Shown here piece after piece: positions 53,255 through 64,000 of a stretch of DNA of 64,000 nt (positions are counted from its first letter, which is position 1; each line of letters begins with the position of its first letter). The DNA comes from Piscicola geometra (taxonomy: Eukaryota > Annelida > Clitellata > Hirudinida > Piscicolidae): NCBI GenBank assembly GCA_943735955.1, contig OX030959.1, forward strand, positions 9,103,106 through 9,167,105, in the 5' to 3' direction. The notes beneath the pieces were generated by a model that was not told where the DNA came from, did not search any database, and worked only from the letters and a program-made list of their open reading frames with translations. The position numbers were made by a program, and so were the translations under genes.

Positions 53255-56200
53255 TCACTGAAATACCTTACAAACACAATGCTCTTCCTTGAGCTCCTTC
53301 TCTCTCTCCCTGTACTCCCCCTCTCTCGCATCCTCAACTTCTCCCTTTCCCCCTTTCCTATCGTCATCCTCGTTGTTTGCCTCAGTGTCGAGTTCATCGC
53401 CGTTCAAAACTTCGCTTTTGATTACTCTGTCTTGGTGCTCTTGGTGGTTGTGATGATGATCTATGGAATTTCCACCACCACTACTACCACCACCACCACC
53501 ACCACTACTACTACTACCACCACCACCACCACTACTACCACCACCACCACCACTACTACTACCACCACCACCACTACTACCACCACCACTACTACTACCA
53601 CCACCACCACTACTACCGCTACTACCACCACTCTTTTCCGGAGCATCACAGTTGATGGGCTTGCAGAGGGGGAAGCCATGGAAGCCGAAGGAGCAGTGGT
53701 CGCAGAGTGGTCCATCGTAGCCCCTGATGCAGCGGCATCTGCCCGCTTGCATCTGATAGGAAGAAGGAGGAGAGGAGGAGAAGAGGAGGAGGAGAGGAGG
53801 AAGAGAGGAGGAGAAGAGGAAGAGAAGAAGAGGAGAAGAGGAGGAGGAGAGGAAGAGAAGAGGAGGAGGAGAGGAGGAGAAGAGGGGGAGAAGAGGAGGA
53901 GGAGAAGAGGAAGAGAAGAAGAGGAGAAGAGGAGGAGGAGAGGAAGAGAAGAGGAGGAGGAGAGGAGGAGAAGAGGGGGAGAAGAGGAGGAGGAGAAGAG
54001 GAGAAAAAGGGGAGAGGAGGAGAAGAGGAGGAGAAGAGGAGAAGAGAAGGAGAAGAGGAGGAGGAGAGAAGGAGGAGAGGAGGAGAAGAGGAGAAGAGGA
54101 GGAGAAGAGGAGGAGGAGAAGAGAAGAAAAAGAGGAGAAAAGGAGAAGAGGAGGAGAAGAGGAGGAGAAGAAGAGGAGAAGAGGAGGAGGAGAAGAGGAG
54201 AAGGAGAGGAGGAGGAGAGGAGGAGAAGAGGAGAAGAGGAGGAGAAGAGGAGGAGGAGAAGAGAAGAAAAGAGGAGAAGAAGAGGAGAAGAGGAGGAGGA
54301 GAAGAGGAGAAAAAGAGGAGGAGAGGAGGAGAAGAGGAGGAGGAGAGGAGGAGAAGAGAAAGAGAAGAAGAAGAGAAGAGGAGAAGAAGAGAAAAAGAGG
54401 AGAAGAGGAGGAGAAGAGGAAGAGGAGAGGAGGAGAGGAGGAGAAGAGGGGGAGGAGAGGAGGAGGAGAGGAGGAGAAGAGGAGAAGAGGAGGAGAAGAG
54501 GAGGAGGAGAAGAGAAGAAAAAGAGGAGAAGAGGAGAAGAGGAGGAGAAGAGGAGGAGAAGAAGAGGAGAAGAGGAGGAGGAGAAGAGGAGAAGGAGAGG
54601 AGGAGGAGAGGAGAAGAGGAGGAGAAGAGGAGAAGAGGAGGAGAAGAGGAGGAGGAGAAGAGAAGAAAAAGAGGAGAAGAGAAGAAGAGGAGAAGAGGAG
54701 GAGGAGAAGAGGAGGAGAAGAGGAGGAGAAGAGGAGGAGAGAAGAGGAGAAAAAGAGGAGGAGAGGAGGAGAAGAGGAGGAGGAGAGGAGGAGAAGAGAA
54801 AGAGAAGAAGAGGAGAAGAGGAGAAGAAGAGAAAAAGAGGAGAAGAGGAGGAGAAGAGGAAGAGGAGAGGAGGAGAGGAGGAGAAGAGGGGGAGGAGAAG
54901 AGGAGAAAAAGAGGAGAAGAGGAGAAAAAGAGGAGAAGAGGATAAAAAGAGGAGAAGAGGAGGAGAAGAGGAGGAGGAGAGGAGGAGAAGAGAAAGAGAA
55001 GAAGAGGAGAGGAGGAGGAGAGGAGGAGAAGAGGAGGAGAGGAGGAGAAGAGGAGAAGAGGAGGAGGAGAAGAGAAGAAAAAGAGGAGAAGAGGAGAAGA
55101 GGAGGAGAAGAGGAGGAGAAGAAGAGGAGAAGAGGAGGAGGAGAAGAGGAGAAGGAGAGGAGGAGGAGAGGAGAAGAGGAGGAGAGAGGAGAAGAGGAGG
55201 AGAAGAGGAGGAGGAGAAGAGAAGAAAAAGAGGAGAAGAGAAGAAGAGGAGAAGAGGAGGAGGAGAAGAGGAGGAGAAGAGGAGGAGAAGAGGAGGAGAA
55301 GAGGAGAAAAAGAGGAGGAGAGGAGGAGAAGAGGAGGAGGGGAGGAGGAGAAGAGGAGGAGAAGAGGAGAAGAGGAGAAGAGGAGAAAAAGAGGAGAAGA
55401 GGAGGAGAAGAGAAAGAGGGGAGGAAGAGAGGAGGAGAAGAGGGGGAGGAGAAGAAGAGAAAAAGAGGAAAAGAGTAGAAGAGGAGGAGGAGAAGAGGAT
55501 AAAAGAGGAGAAGAGGAGGGAGAAGAGGAGGAGGAGAGGAGGAGAAGAGAAAGAGAAGAAGAGGAGAGGAGGAGGAGAGGAGGAGAAGAGGAGGAGAAGA
55601 GGAGAAGAGGAGGAGAAAAGGAGGAGAAGAGGAGGAGAAGAGGAAGAGAGGAGGAAGAGAAGAGGAAGAGAAGAGGAAGAGAAGAGGAAGAGAAGAGGAG
55701 GAGAAGAGGAGGAGGAGAAGAGGAGGAGAGGAGGAGAAGAGAAGGAGAGAAGGAGGAGAAGAGGAAGAGAAGAGGAGGAGAAGAGGAGGAGAAGAAGAGG
55801 AGAAGAGGAGGAGGTGAAGAGGAGGAGGAGAAGAGGAGGAGAAGAGAAGGAGAAGAGGAGAAGAGGAGGAGAAGAGGAGGAGAAGAGGAGGAGAGGAGAA
55901 AGAGAAGAGGAAGAGGAGAGGAGGAGAAGAGGAAGAGAAGAGGAGAAGAGGAGGAGAAGAGGAGGAGGAGAAGAGGAAGAGAAGAGAGGCGGAGAGGAGA
56001 AAAGTAGGAAAAGAAGAGGAGGAGGAGAGGAGGAGGAGAGGAGGAGAAGAGGAGGAGAAGAAGAGGAGGAGGAGAGGAGGAGAGGAGGAGGAGAAGAGGA
56101 GGAGGAAAAGAGGAGGAGAGGAGGAGAAGAGGAGGAGGAGAAGAGGAGGAGGAGAGGAGGAGAGGAGGAGAGGAGGAGGAGAAAAAGAGAAGAGGAGAAG

Positions 56201-57713
56201 GAGAAGAGGAGAAGAGGAGGAGGAGAAGAGGAGGAGAAGAAGAGGAGGAGAAGAGGAGGAGGAGAGGAGGAGAGGAGGAGGAGAAGAAGAGAAGAGAAGG
56301 AGGAGAAGAGGAGAAGAGGAGGAGAGAGGGAGAGGAGGAAGAAGAGGAGAAGAGGAAGAGAAGAAGAGGAGAAGAGGAGGAGAAGAAGAGGAGAAGAGAA
56401 GGAGAAGAGGAGGAGAGGAGGAGGAGGAGAGGAGGAAGAGAAGAGGAGAAGAGGAGAAGAAGAGGAGGAGAGGAGGAGGAGGAGAGGAGGAGGAGAAGAG
56501 AAGAAGAGGAAGAGAAGAGGAGGAAAAGAGGAGGAGAAGAGGAAAAGAGGAGGAGGAGAAAAGGAATAGAAGAGGAAGAGAAGAGGAGGAGAGGAGGAGA
56601 AGAGGAGGAGAAAAAGAGGAGAAAAAAAAGAGGAGGAGGAAAGAGGAAGAGAAGAGGAAGAGAAGAAGAGGAGATGAGGAGAAGAGGAGGAGAAAAGGAG
56701 GGTAAAAAAGGAGAAGAGGAGAAAAGTTTTAAGAAATTGGGAAAGGAAATTTGAAAGAATGAGAAATAATAAAAACTGAATGACAAAAAATATAGAAAAA
56801 AATAGAGAATATGAAGAAAGAAACTCAAGGAAATATATATTGAAAAATAGGAAGTTGAATGGAGAGGCCGGAATGATGAATGGCAAATAGTGGGAAAACA
56901 ACGGAAGTGATTGCAGGTCTGTGCAAGCAATTACAAAAGGGCACCTAATTAGCAACGAATTTCTATTCTCTCATAAGCAGGCGTCAATCAGCAAGAGTTT
57001 CTTCCTTTCGCAGAATATTGCCTTCGAAGCGGACTATTAGTCATGCTGTGAATCATTTAATCCACAGGGTACTATCATCATAACCACCACCATCACCACT
57101 CTACTACTATCATCATAACCACCACCATCACCACTCTACTACTATCATCATAACCACCACCATCACCACTCTACTACTATCATCATAACCACCACCATCA
57201 CCACTCTACTACTATCATCATAACCACCACCATCACCACTCTACTACTATCATCATAACCACCACCATCACCACTCTACTACTATCATCATAACCACCAC
57301 CATCACCACTCTACTACTATCATCATAACCACCACCATCACCACTCTACTACTATAATCATAACCAACTCCTCTACTCTAATCATATCATCATGCCTTCA
57401 CTACCAACTACTATCATCATAACCCCCACTATCACTCTACTACTACCATCATGACCACCACCACCACTCTAGTACTACCATCATAACCACCATCACTCAA
57501 CTACTACCATCATGACCACTACCGCTCTATTACAATCACCATAGCCACCATTCCACTACTATCATCATGCCCACCACCACGAAGGCCAACACGAACCCTG
57601 GGAGTGTGGTACTTGAGGCACTCACCACTCATGTGCACTGAAGTGCAGTTGCAGGGCAGGCATGCCAGCGTGGGGTGTGGTGGCAGGTGAGAGCGTATGT
57701 GAAAGGGTGATGA

Positions 57714-57745
<32 letters not shown>

Positions 57746-60677
57746 AAGGTGATGGAGATGTTGATGGTGGTGAAGATCTGTAAAAGCCATCTTTGCAATG
57801 TTCGCAGTTCACTCCAGTGGTGTTGTGCTGCGGGTTCATGTTTTGTATTTTATTGTACTTCATTGTATTTTATTGTACTTCATTGTATTTTATTGTACTT
57901 CATTGTATTTTATTGTACTTCATTGTATTTTATTGTACTTCATTGTATTTTATTGTACTTCATTGTGTTTTATTGTACTTCATTGTATTTTATTGTACTT
58001 CATTGTATTTTATTGTACTTCATTGTATTTTATTGTACTTCATTGGGTTTTATTGTATGACCTGATGGCTTTGTTTTGACTTCAGCATATCAAGTTTTAT
58101 TTTATTTCCTTTTAGTTTCACTTTCATATCGTTTTAGTTTCATTCATGTACGAAGACGTCAAATGCTTCCAAATATCGAACAGAAGAATTGAATAAAAAT
58201 GTATTGTTTGAATAAATCAAACATATTTTTTTACGTTAGAAACACTCTAAAAAGTGTGATAAAAAACTCGTCAAGCCAGAAAGCCTCTAGGTCTCTATAT
58301 ATTGAAAAGCTGGGTCAAAATGAAAAAGTAGAATTTTTCTGCATCTAAAGCTTGCCAAAGCACTCAAAGCACCATCGAACCTGGCAGTCTTGGCATGCGC
58401 CGATGCCGTTGTAGTGTTGCAGGTGGTTGATGCTGGAAGTGGCTGAAGCGGTGGTGCTGAGGTTGCTGTGGAGACACACTGTCGAGTGGCCGAAGCAGTT
58501 GCAGCCTGGATGGATGGATGGATGAATGGATGGATGGATGGATGGATGGATGGATGGATGGATGGATGGATGGATGGATGGATGGATGGATGGATGGATG
58601 GATGGATGGATGGATGGATGGATGGATGGATGGATGGATGGATGGATGGATGGATGGATGGATGGATGGATGGATGGATGGATGGATGGATGGATGGATG
58701 GATGGATGGATGAATGAAGATTTAAAAAAAAGATGGATGGAGATGATAGGAGGAGAGAAGACGGTCTGATTGGTTAATGTTAGCATTTGGAAGGTCGACC
58801 CACCTATGCAGGCGTCGTTACAGCCGGGAGCTCCAGGCTTCCAAGGGGTGTGGTTGAAGGAGGGACAACAACGCTCGCATGACCACCCACACAAGTTGAC
58901 TGGACATCGGCACTTGAGCATCTGGCAGAGGTTTCAGGGTGAAATGAAACTATAGCTATCAACTCAACTGTCTGATCCAATTGCTTCTGAATATACATTT
59001 AAATATTCTTCACAGTGTTACTCAGCAAACACCGTCGCCCACCCCATCACTGGCGTCTCTGTAGCACTCGTCGGTGTGGCCATTGCAACGACATCTCGCC
59101 ATCACCACCACACTCCTCAGTGAGAAGAAGTGCTGGTGCGTGCATGGGTGGGTGAGTGGGTCTGTCACGTTGAAAGAACATCATTATTTGTTTAAAACTC
59201 AACAGTTGCAAACCATCTCGACTTCCTCAATTGTTGCTCTAGTCTTACTTTTAAGCTTTTTGTTTCAATTTTTTTGCTTCAGCGTGCCTTCTTTTGCCTC
59301 GATTTCTTTGACGGATGACGCATTGGTGCCTTGCATTAGAACGAGTTTGAACAAGTTCCAACCATTTGCGAGTGCACAGTTCTTGAAATATCTATTGTGT
59401 GCACTGAAAGCTTTTCCCTCAAGATAATTTTATTTATTTTCAAATAATTCATTTATGCTTCCATAGTGCGAATCGTTCTATATTGTAGTTAGGAGCTCAC
59501 CAGATTGGGGTTGTTGGTGAGGTAGGGGAATGGGGGGAAGGCGGAGATTCTTTGAAGTTTGAACCTGATGAACCTCGTCTGTGGTTGAGATGAAAGCGCA
59601 CATTTGAATAAGTAATTCAAAAATTCTATTGAAAAAACATTCTAAAATTTACATATGGCAAATAAATTTTTAAAAGTAATAATAATAATAAACAAAATAA
59701 TAATAAATGCTGAAGATCCTAAAAACGTTTATCATAATAGCATCAGAGCATCTTTCATGTCTCGTTCGCTTCAAGCGTTATATGCCCTCACCACATCTCT
59801 ACTTCTCTCTCACCACCCTTCCTTCATCTCTCTTCCCTTCCTTCATCTCTCTTCCCTTCCTTCATCCCTCTTCCCTTCCTTCATCTCTCTTCCCTTCCTT
59901 CATCTCTCTTTCCTTCCTTCATCTCTCTTCCCTTCCTTCATCTCTCTTTCCTTCCTTCATCTCTCTTTCCTTCCTTCATCTCTCTTTCCTTCCTTCATCT
60001 CTCTTTCCTTCCTTCATCTCTCTTTCCTTCCTTCATCTCTCTTCCCTTCCTTCATCTCTCTTTCCTTCCTTCATCTCTCTTTCCTTCCTTCATCTCTCTT
60101 CCCTTCCTTCATCTCTCTTTCCTTCCTTCATCTCTCTTCCCTTCCTTCATCTCTCTTCCCTTCCTTCATCTCTCTTTTCTTCCTTCATCTCTCTTCCCTT
60201 CCTTTATCTCTCTTTCCTTCTTTCATCTCTCTTTCCTTCCTTCATCTCTTTTTCCTTCCTTCATCTCTTTTTCCTTCCTTCATCTCTCTTTTCTTCCTTC
60301 ATCTCTTTTTCTTTCTTTCATCTCTCTTTCCTTCCTTCATCTCTCTTTCCTTCCTTCATCTCTCTTTCCTTCCTTCATCTCTTTTTCTTTCTTTCATCTC
60401 TCTTCCCTTCCTTCATCTCTCTTTCCTTCCTTCATCTCTTTTTCTTTCTTTCATCTCTCTTTCCTTCCTTCATCTCTCTTTCCTTTCTTCATCTCTCTTT
60501 TCTTCTTTCATTCTTTCCACTTTTCAACCCTTCCTTTATCTCCACAGCATCTTCCCTCCTTTCAAAGCCTCAAACGTCATCAAACGAATCTTCCTGACGA
60601 ATGCCTCTTCAAGAGGCTTCCTAGCATTTCCTGGCATATTTGCACTTGCGCCGCTTTGATGATGATGATGGTGATGT

Positions 60678-60708
<31 letters not shown>

Positions 60709-62850
60709 GTGGATGCATCCCACCTGCTGCCAGCATAAAGAACTCATCCTGCTCGTAAGTAGCAGCCATTGATGTTCCACGGCTTTCATTTCTATTGCTT
60801 TTACATTATCATTAATATTAATTTAATTATCATTAATATTAATTTAATTATCATTAATATTAATTTAATTATCATTAATATTAATTTAGTTATCATTAAT
60901 ATTAATTTAATTATTATTAATATTAATTTAATTATCATTAATATTAATTTAATTATCATTAATATTAATTTAATTATCATCAATATTAATGTTATTATCA
61001 TTAATATTAAAGTTCTCATCATCATCATAGGTCTAATTATTAATAATATTACCATCATCGTCTTAATCATCATCATTCTTGCTAGCTTCCTCGTTATAAC
61101 ATCTATGGAGGCCTGTTGAGCCGCTTCTTATAATTCTGAGAAAAAGCGCCGAGCAGCGGCCTAGGGGGCATGTTTGTGTGCAGTGGAGGGGCATTGATTG
61201 CGCTCGTGAGAAGCCCTCATAGTAGCGAGGAGCACTGTAGGGGGGAGCAAGCCCGTGTGAAAAGACAAACAGAATGCTGAGAGAAAACTTCAAGAAGGTA
61301 TCATCAGCTAAATGCTTGTTTATCTGCGTGTTTGGCATTCTGCAGAGTGATTGATGGTTTTTTTGGAAGTTGCTTTATTGTGGGGGTCTGAACTCAACAT
61401 TTTGATCCCTTTGTTACCTTGCAAGTGCACAGGTCTGCTCTCAAAATAAGTGCCCTTTGAGTGTGGTTCCAGGCACCTCACGTGGAGGTTGATGGAACAG
61501 TTGAAGGAGACATAAGGACTGATGAGGTCGCCAAGTTCCAATCACTGAACATCCCCCTGCTAGTCGCCCACTTGAGCCAGAACCTCGATGAATAATTGAG
61601 GAGGATTGCCTTGGGTGGAAGTGCCTTCGGAATGAGAGTGATTTATGGCGTGCAGGAAAGGCTCTTCTCGTTCAAAGCGTTAAATAGTCCTTCATCAAGC
61701 CTCAAAAGCACCCATGCTAGGAAATGTCTGTGTTACTGAGTGCTCTGAGCAGTTGAGAAGTTGCTTCAAATATCTCCCAGGCCGCTTCTTTGAAACTAAT
61801 TTAATCTGTTATCTTTCTTTCATGTGAATTTAAGAGTTATTGATAGATGCTTGATAGCGGAATAATGGGTGTGAATAGTCTATAAAATGACCTTCATATA
61901 CCCTGGAGAGTGTGGGAATGATCTTTTGGTTGAGGAAGGTGTCTTATTCTAGATTGGTTGCATGCATGTTTGTTAAAGCTTCGTGGATCTTTCGAGACGG
62001 TGAAGGAAACATTAGTTGGAGGTCGATGATGAGTTTATCGAATACGCTTTATTTATGGAATAATTTTCATTAAAAAATAAATGTATGAATTAGTTGGATT
62101 AGTGAGGCTGCTACTGATATGAAACTTGTTAAGAATTTTGCAAAAATAAAAATAAGCTAAAAAGCGATCTTGAAATGAGATCTTCGCTGATAACGAGTGA
62201 TAGTCCCGACAGATGCCTAGCCGCCACAAGCCACCATGCAAACAACTTTTGAGCTCTTGTCGTTACTCTCAATTCTTGCAAACGCGTTGAAACCTTTCCG
62301 AAGAGGAAAAGTCTGATCGATAAATTTCAAGGCAGGGCAATTAGAGCGTTTTTGTTTCATTCTTTTTAAAGTTTAAATTGAGGTTAGTTGAGGATTAATG
62401 GGTTGAATGGCAAGCAATGAGATACTCACTTGTGAGGGAGGGTCTAGGGAGCCTGCATGCAGTTGATCTATGGAGAGTCTGATCTGCAGGTTAAATTGTA
62501 AACCACACTTCACCACCGTAAATAACTCATAGTGCTGCGAGGTGTTGTTGCAGAGATAAGTGCCAAACACTCGAGGCCTCTCTTAAACAATAGCGTGGAA
62601 ACACCCTATTGTGGAAGAGGAGGAGGCAGTGGAAGCGGAGGAGGCAGTAGAAGAGGAGGAAGAGGCAGTGGAAGAGGAGGAGGAGGAGGAAAAGGAGGAG
62701 GAGGAGGAAGATGAGGAGGAGAAGGCAGTGGAAGAGGAGGAGGCAGTGGAAGAGGAGGAGGAGGCAGTGGAAGAAGAGGAGGAGGCAGTGGAAGAGGAGG
62801 AGGCAGTGGAAGAGGAGGAGGAGGCAGTGGAAGAGGAGGAGGAAGAGGAA

Positions 62851-62881
<31 letters not shown>

Positions 62882-63616
62882 AGGCAGTGGAAAAGAAGAA
62901 GGCAGTGGAAGAGTAGAAGGAGGCAGTGGAAGAAGAGGAGGCAGTGGAAGAGAAAGAAGAAGAAGCAGGTGGAAGAGGAGGAGAAGGCAGTGAAAGATGA
63001 GGAGGAGGAGGCAGTGGCCAATAAAAACAGTAGTGAAAAAATGGAAGATGGATAGAGCAGGAAAAGGTGTCGTGGTGACAAAAGTATGAAAAAAAGAATA
63101 GAATGAAGAGGAAAAAGAGTTGAAAGAAAGAATAAGGAGTTTTATGATATTGTGCATTTGAAATATTCACTCAACGGTCAACATTAAATTGGAGCAAGCA
63201 ACTAATTGAATTAATGGCTTGAGTGATGAGATGCACCAGTGCATGGAGGTGTGCAACGTGGTTGCTACAGTTTGAAAAGGAAAGAATTGAAATGGAGTGA
63301 TTGAGTGTGAGTTTAACTGCGATGCTTCGTCTAAATGATGAACTGATGTGTCATAGCCTTATCTTTGTTTCAAAGCAGGCAGAATGGGAATATGAAAAAG
63401 TTTTATAAAAAGCATAAAAGCGAAGTTTGAAAACGAAATGTTTTTCAAAATAAAGATAAAATCTCGTTGGTTTCTGTCTACGAAGATGAAAGCAACAGCG
63501 TCTAGACATGCAAAGACCAGGAGAAACTGCACAAAAGCGACTCACTTTTCCATTCTTGAGGGGGTAGACGTTGGAGAAGTGGGTGTGGCATGTGGTGCAC
63601 TGAGATGCAGTCTTGA
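53255..63616 (-). CDS. Laminin alpha-like LN-LE protein (partial model)
   Basis: Extracellular matrix protein exons on the minus strand. LN domain end: 63546-63616 ([19 protein letters not shown]), 62430-62483 ([18 protein letters not shown]), 59501-59578 ([10 protein letters not shown]), 59031-59132 ([20 protein letters not shown]). LE repeats: 58804-58921 ([16 protein letters not shown], the CC pair typical of laminin alpha LE1), 58381-58505 ([12 protein letters not shown]), 57597-57827 ([17 protein letters not shown]) and from 53752 ([17 protein letters not shown]). All joins from 59578 to 53752 keep phase. An exon may be missing between 62430 and 59578. The N-terminus lies beyond the window end. 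The 3' end is unclear: the frame from 53752 stays open through a Gly/Ser repeat and an acidic tail to a stop at 53255. Confidence 0.82.
53469..53640 (+). repeat. (CCA/CTA)n trinucleotide array, minus-strand frame encodes Gly/Ser
   Basis: CCACCACTACTACCACC-type repeat. Read with the laminin-like frame it encodes about 55 Gly and Ser residues without a stop. Confidence 0.93.
53757..56740 (+). repeat. ~3-kb purine-only tract (GAGGAGAAGAGGA type)
   Basis: Nearly uninterrupted A/G on the plus strand made of GAGGAG, GAAGAG and GGAGAAGAG modules, with larger repeats (for example 53900-54300 resembling 54450-54700). It lies in the laminin-like intron 53753-57596. Open frames of more than 1000 codons on both strands are composition artefacts. 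Confidence 0.97.
57066..57365 (+). repeat. ~35-bp minisatellite
   Basis: Eight to nine near-identical units containing CTACTACTATCATCATAACC and ACCACCATCACCACT. More degenerate copies extend to about 57560, close to the exon at 57597. Confidence 0.93.
57840..58055 (+). repeat. 20-bp minisatellite
   Basis: About 10 units of ATTGTATTTTATTGTACTTC in the laminin-like intron beside exon 57597-57827. Confidence 0.95.
58060..58378. other. Rest of a laminin-like intron, AT-rich
   Basis: No gene, array or transposon recognised between the 20-bp array and exon 58381-58505. Confidence 0.55.
58506..58715 (+). repeat. (GGAT)n microsatellite abutting a laminin-like acceptor
   Basis: About 50 units of GGAT. 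On the coding strand it reads (ATCC)n and runs straight into the acceptor ATCCATCCAG| of exon 58381-58505. Confidence 0.96.
59815..60530 (+). repeat. 19-bp pyrimidine-rich minisatellite
   Basis: About 37 units of CATCTCTCTTTCCTTCCTT with variants, in the laminin-like intron upstream of exon 59501-59578. Confidence 0.95.
60800..61020 (+). repeat. 21-bp AT-rich minisatellite
   Basis: About 10 units of AATTATCATTAATATTAATTT. It is preceded at 60657-60705 by a GATGATGAT tract. Confidence 0.94.
61025..62425. other. Unassigned DNA inside the laminin-like gene
   Basis: Mixed-composition sequence with short open frames (for example 61320-61541, minus) that I could not match to LN or any other domain. 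It may hide one more LN exon. Confidence 0.45.
62600..63010 (+). repeat. GGAGGAGGCAGTGGAAGA-type purine-rich repeat
   Basis: Degenerate 12-18-bp units of GAGGAGGCAGTGGAA lie in the intron between the two LN exons at 62430 and 63546. Open frames on both strands here are composition artefacts. Confidence 0.93.
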
Positions 63617-63845
63617 CTGCTTCCTCCCGCTGGGACGGTTGCCTTCTTGATTGTCTGAATGCATCTTTATGGTCTTTCCGGTCTGGATGAATAATGCTTT
63701 TATAGACTATAAGGCCTCTTTCCGTTTTGACTGTTGTTTTATTTTTTATGTTTTCTTGCTTATAATATTTATTTATTTGTTATTTTCTTTTTAAGAGAAT
63801 AATTGTTAACTTGTTTAACTCAGTTGCTCATTAATATTTTTCAAC

Positions 63846-64000
63846 GTGAACCACCATCACACCAAACACCATCACACTACCTAACCATCACACTACCCAA
63901 TCATCACACCACCCAACCATCACACTACCTAACCATCACACTACCTAACCATCACACTACCTAACCATCACACTACCTAACCATCACACTACCTAACCAC
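63846..64000 (+). repeat. 16-bp minisatellite running off the window end
   Basis: Units of CCATCACACTACCTAA (with ACCCAA variants) continue to the last base, so the full length is unknown. Confidence 0.95.

Noticed and set aside
53186..56955. Open frames of about 1100 codons on both strands
   Set aside because: They consist of Arg/Glu/Gly or Ser/Leu/Pro forced by the purine tract; stops are excluded by composition, and no domain or codon signal is present.
58364..58921. 185-codon frame joining two LE exons through the GGAT array
   Set aside because: The array is intronic, with donor at 58804 and acceptor at 58505; the exon phases match only after its removal.
60536..60769. Minus-strand [17 protein letters not shown] frame with a His run as a laminin exon
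   Set aside because: The His run is a CAT microsatellite, and neither side aligns convincingly to the LN domain.
53255..63616. Netrin rather than laminin alpha-like
   Set aside because: LE1 has the CC pair and PW spacing of laminin alpha chains, and the [12 protein letters not shown] end also fits alpha chains. No netrin C-terminal domain is seen. Domain layout alone keeps netrin-like as a loose analogy.

Overview
This is nuclear DNA from an animal. The genes are split into short exons with GT-AG introns, there are metazoan genes (laminin-type LN/LE domains, ceramide synthase, methionyl-tRNA synthetase with GST-like and WHEP domains), and there is a heavy load of hAT, pogo and non-LTR elements. 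Non-coding DNA is AT-rich, and the introns and spacers carry an exceptional number of tandem arrays. I cannot fix the phylum; an invertebrate is most likely.

Layout. (1) 1-14.4 kb, minus strand: the 5' exons of CRNKL1 (crooked neck, a spliceosomal HAT-repeat protein), and upstream of it the methionyl-tRNA synthetase gene MARS1 (14440 to 1705). I could follow most of its exons by reading frame, splice sites and phase. Many MARS1 introns are filled by unrelated mini- or microsatellites, and one holds a CR1/L2-like retrotransposon. (2) 14.7-39.5 kb: a transposon-rich region around a minus-strand tandem family of small secreted proteins. They share a signal peptide and a cysteine pattern resembling a shortened CAP/SCP domain. 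Two copies look coding, one is broken by two separate hAT insertions, and one is only an upstream remnant. Elements are nested up to three deep, often with clear target-site duplications. (3) 40.0-42.1 kb, minus strand: a complete seven-exon, two-RRM hnRNP A/B/D-type gene (389 aa). (4) 43.7-50.3 kb, plus strand: a complete six-exon ceramide synthase gene (458 aa), divergent from the hnRNP gene, with a decayed GTF2IRD2-like hAT element in its last intron. (5) 53.3-63.6 kb, minus strand: exons for the end of a laminin N-terminal (LN) domain and several laminin-EGF repeats, separated by tandem arrays that include a purine tract of about 3 kb. The window ends inside another array.

The exon chains of the hnRNP and ceramide synthase genes each sum to a whole number of codons, and the MARS1 and laminin-like chains keep phase where I could test them, so these models are well supported. 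The transposon and secreted-family calls rest on motifs, terminal inverted repeats, target-site duplications and comparison between copies inside the window. No database search was run.
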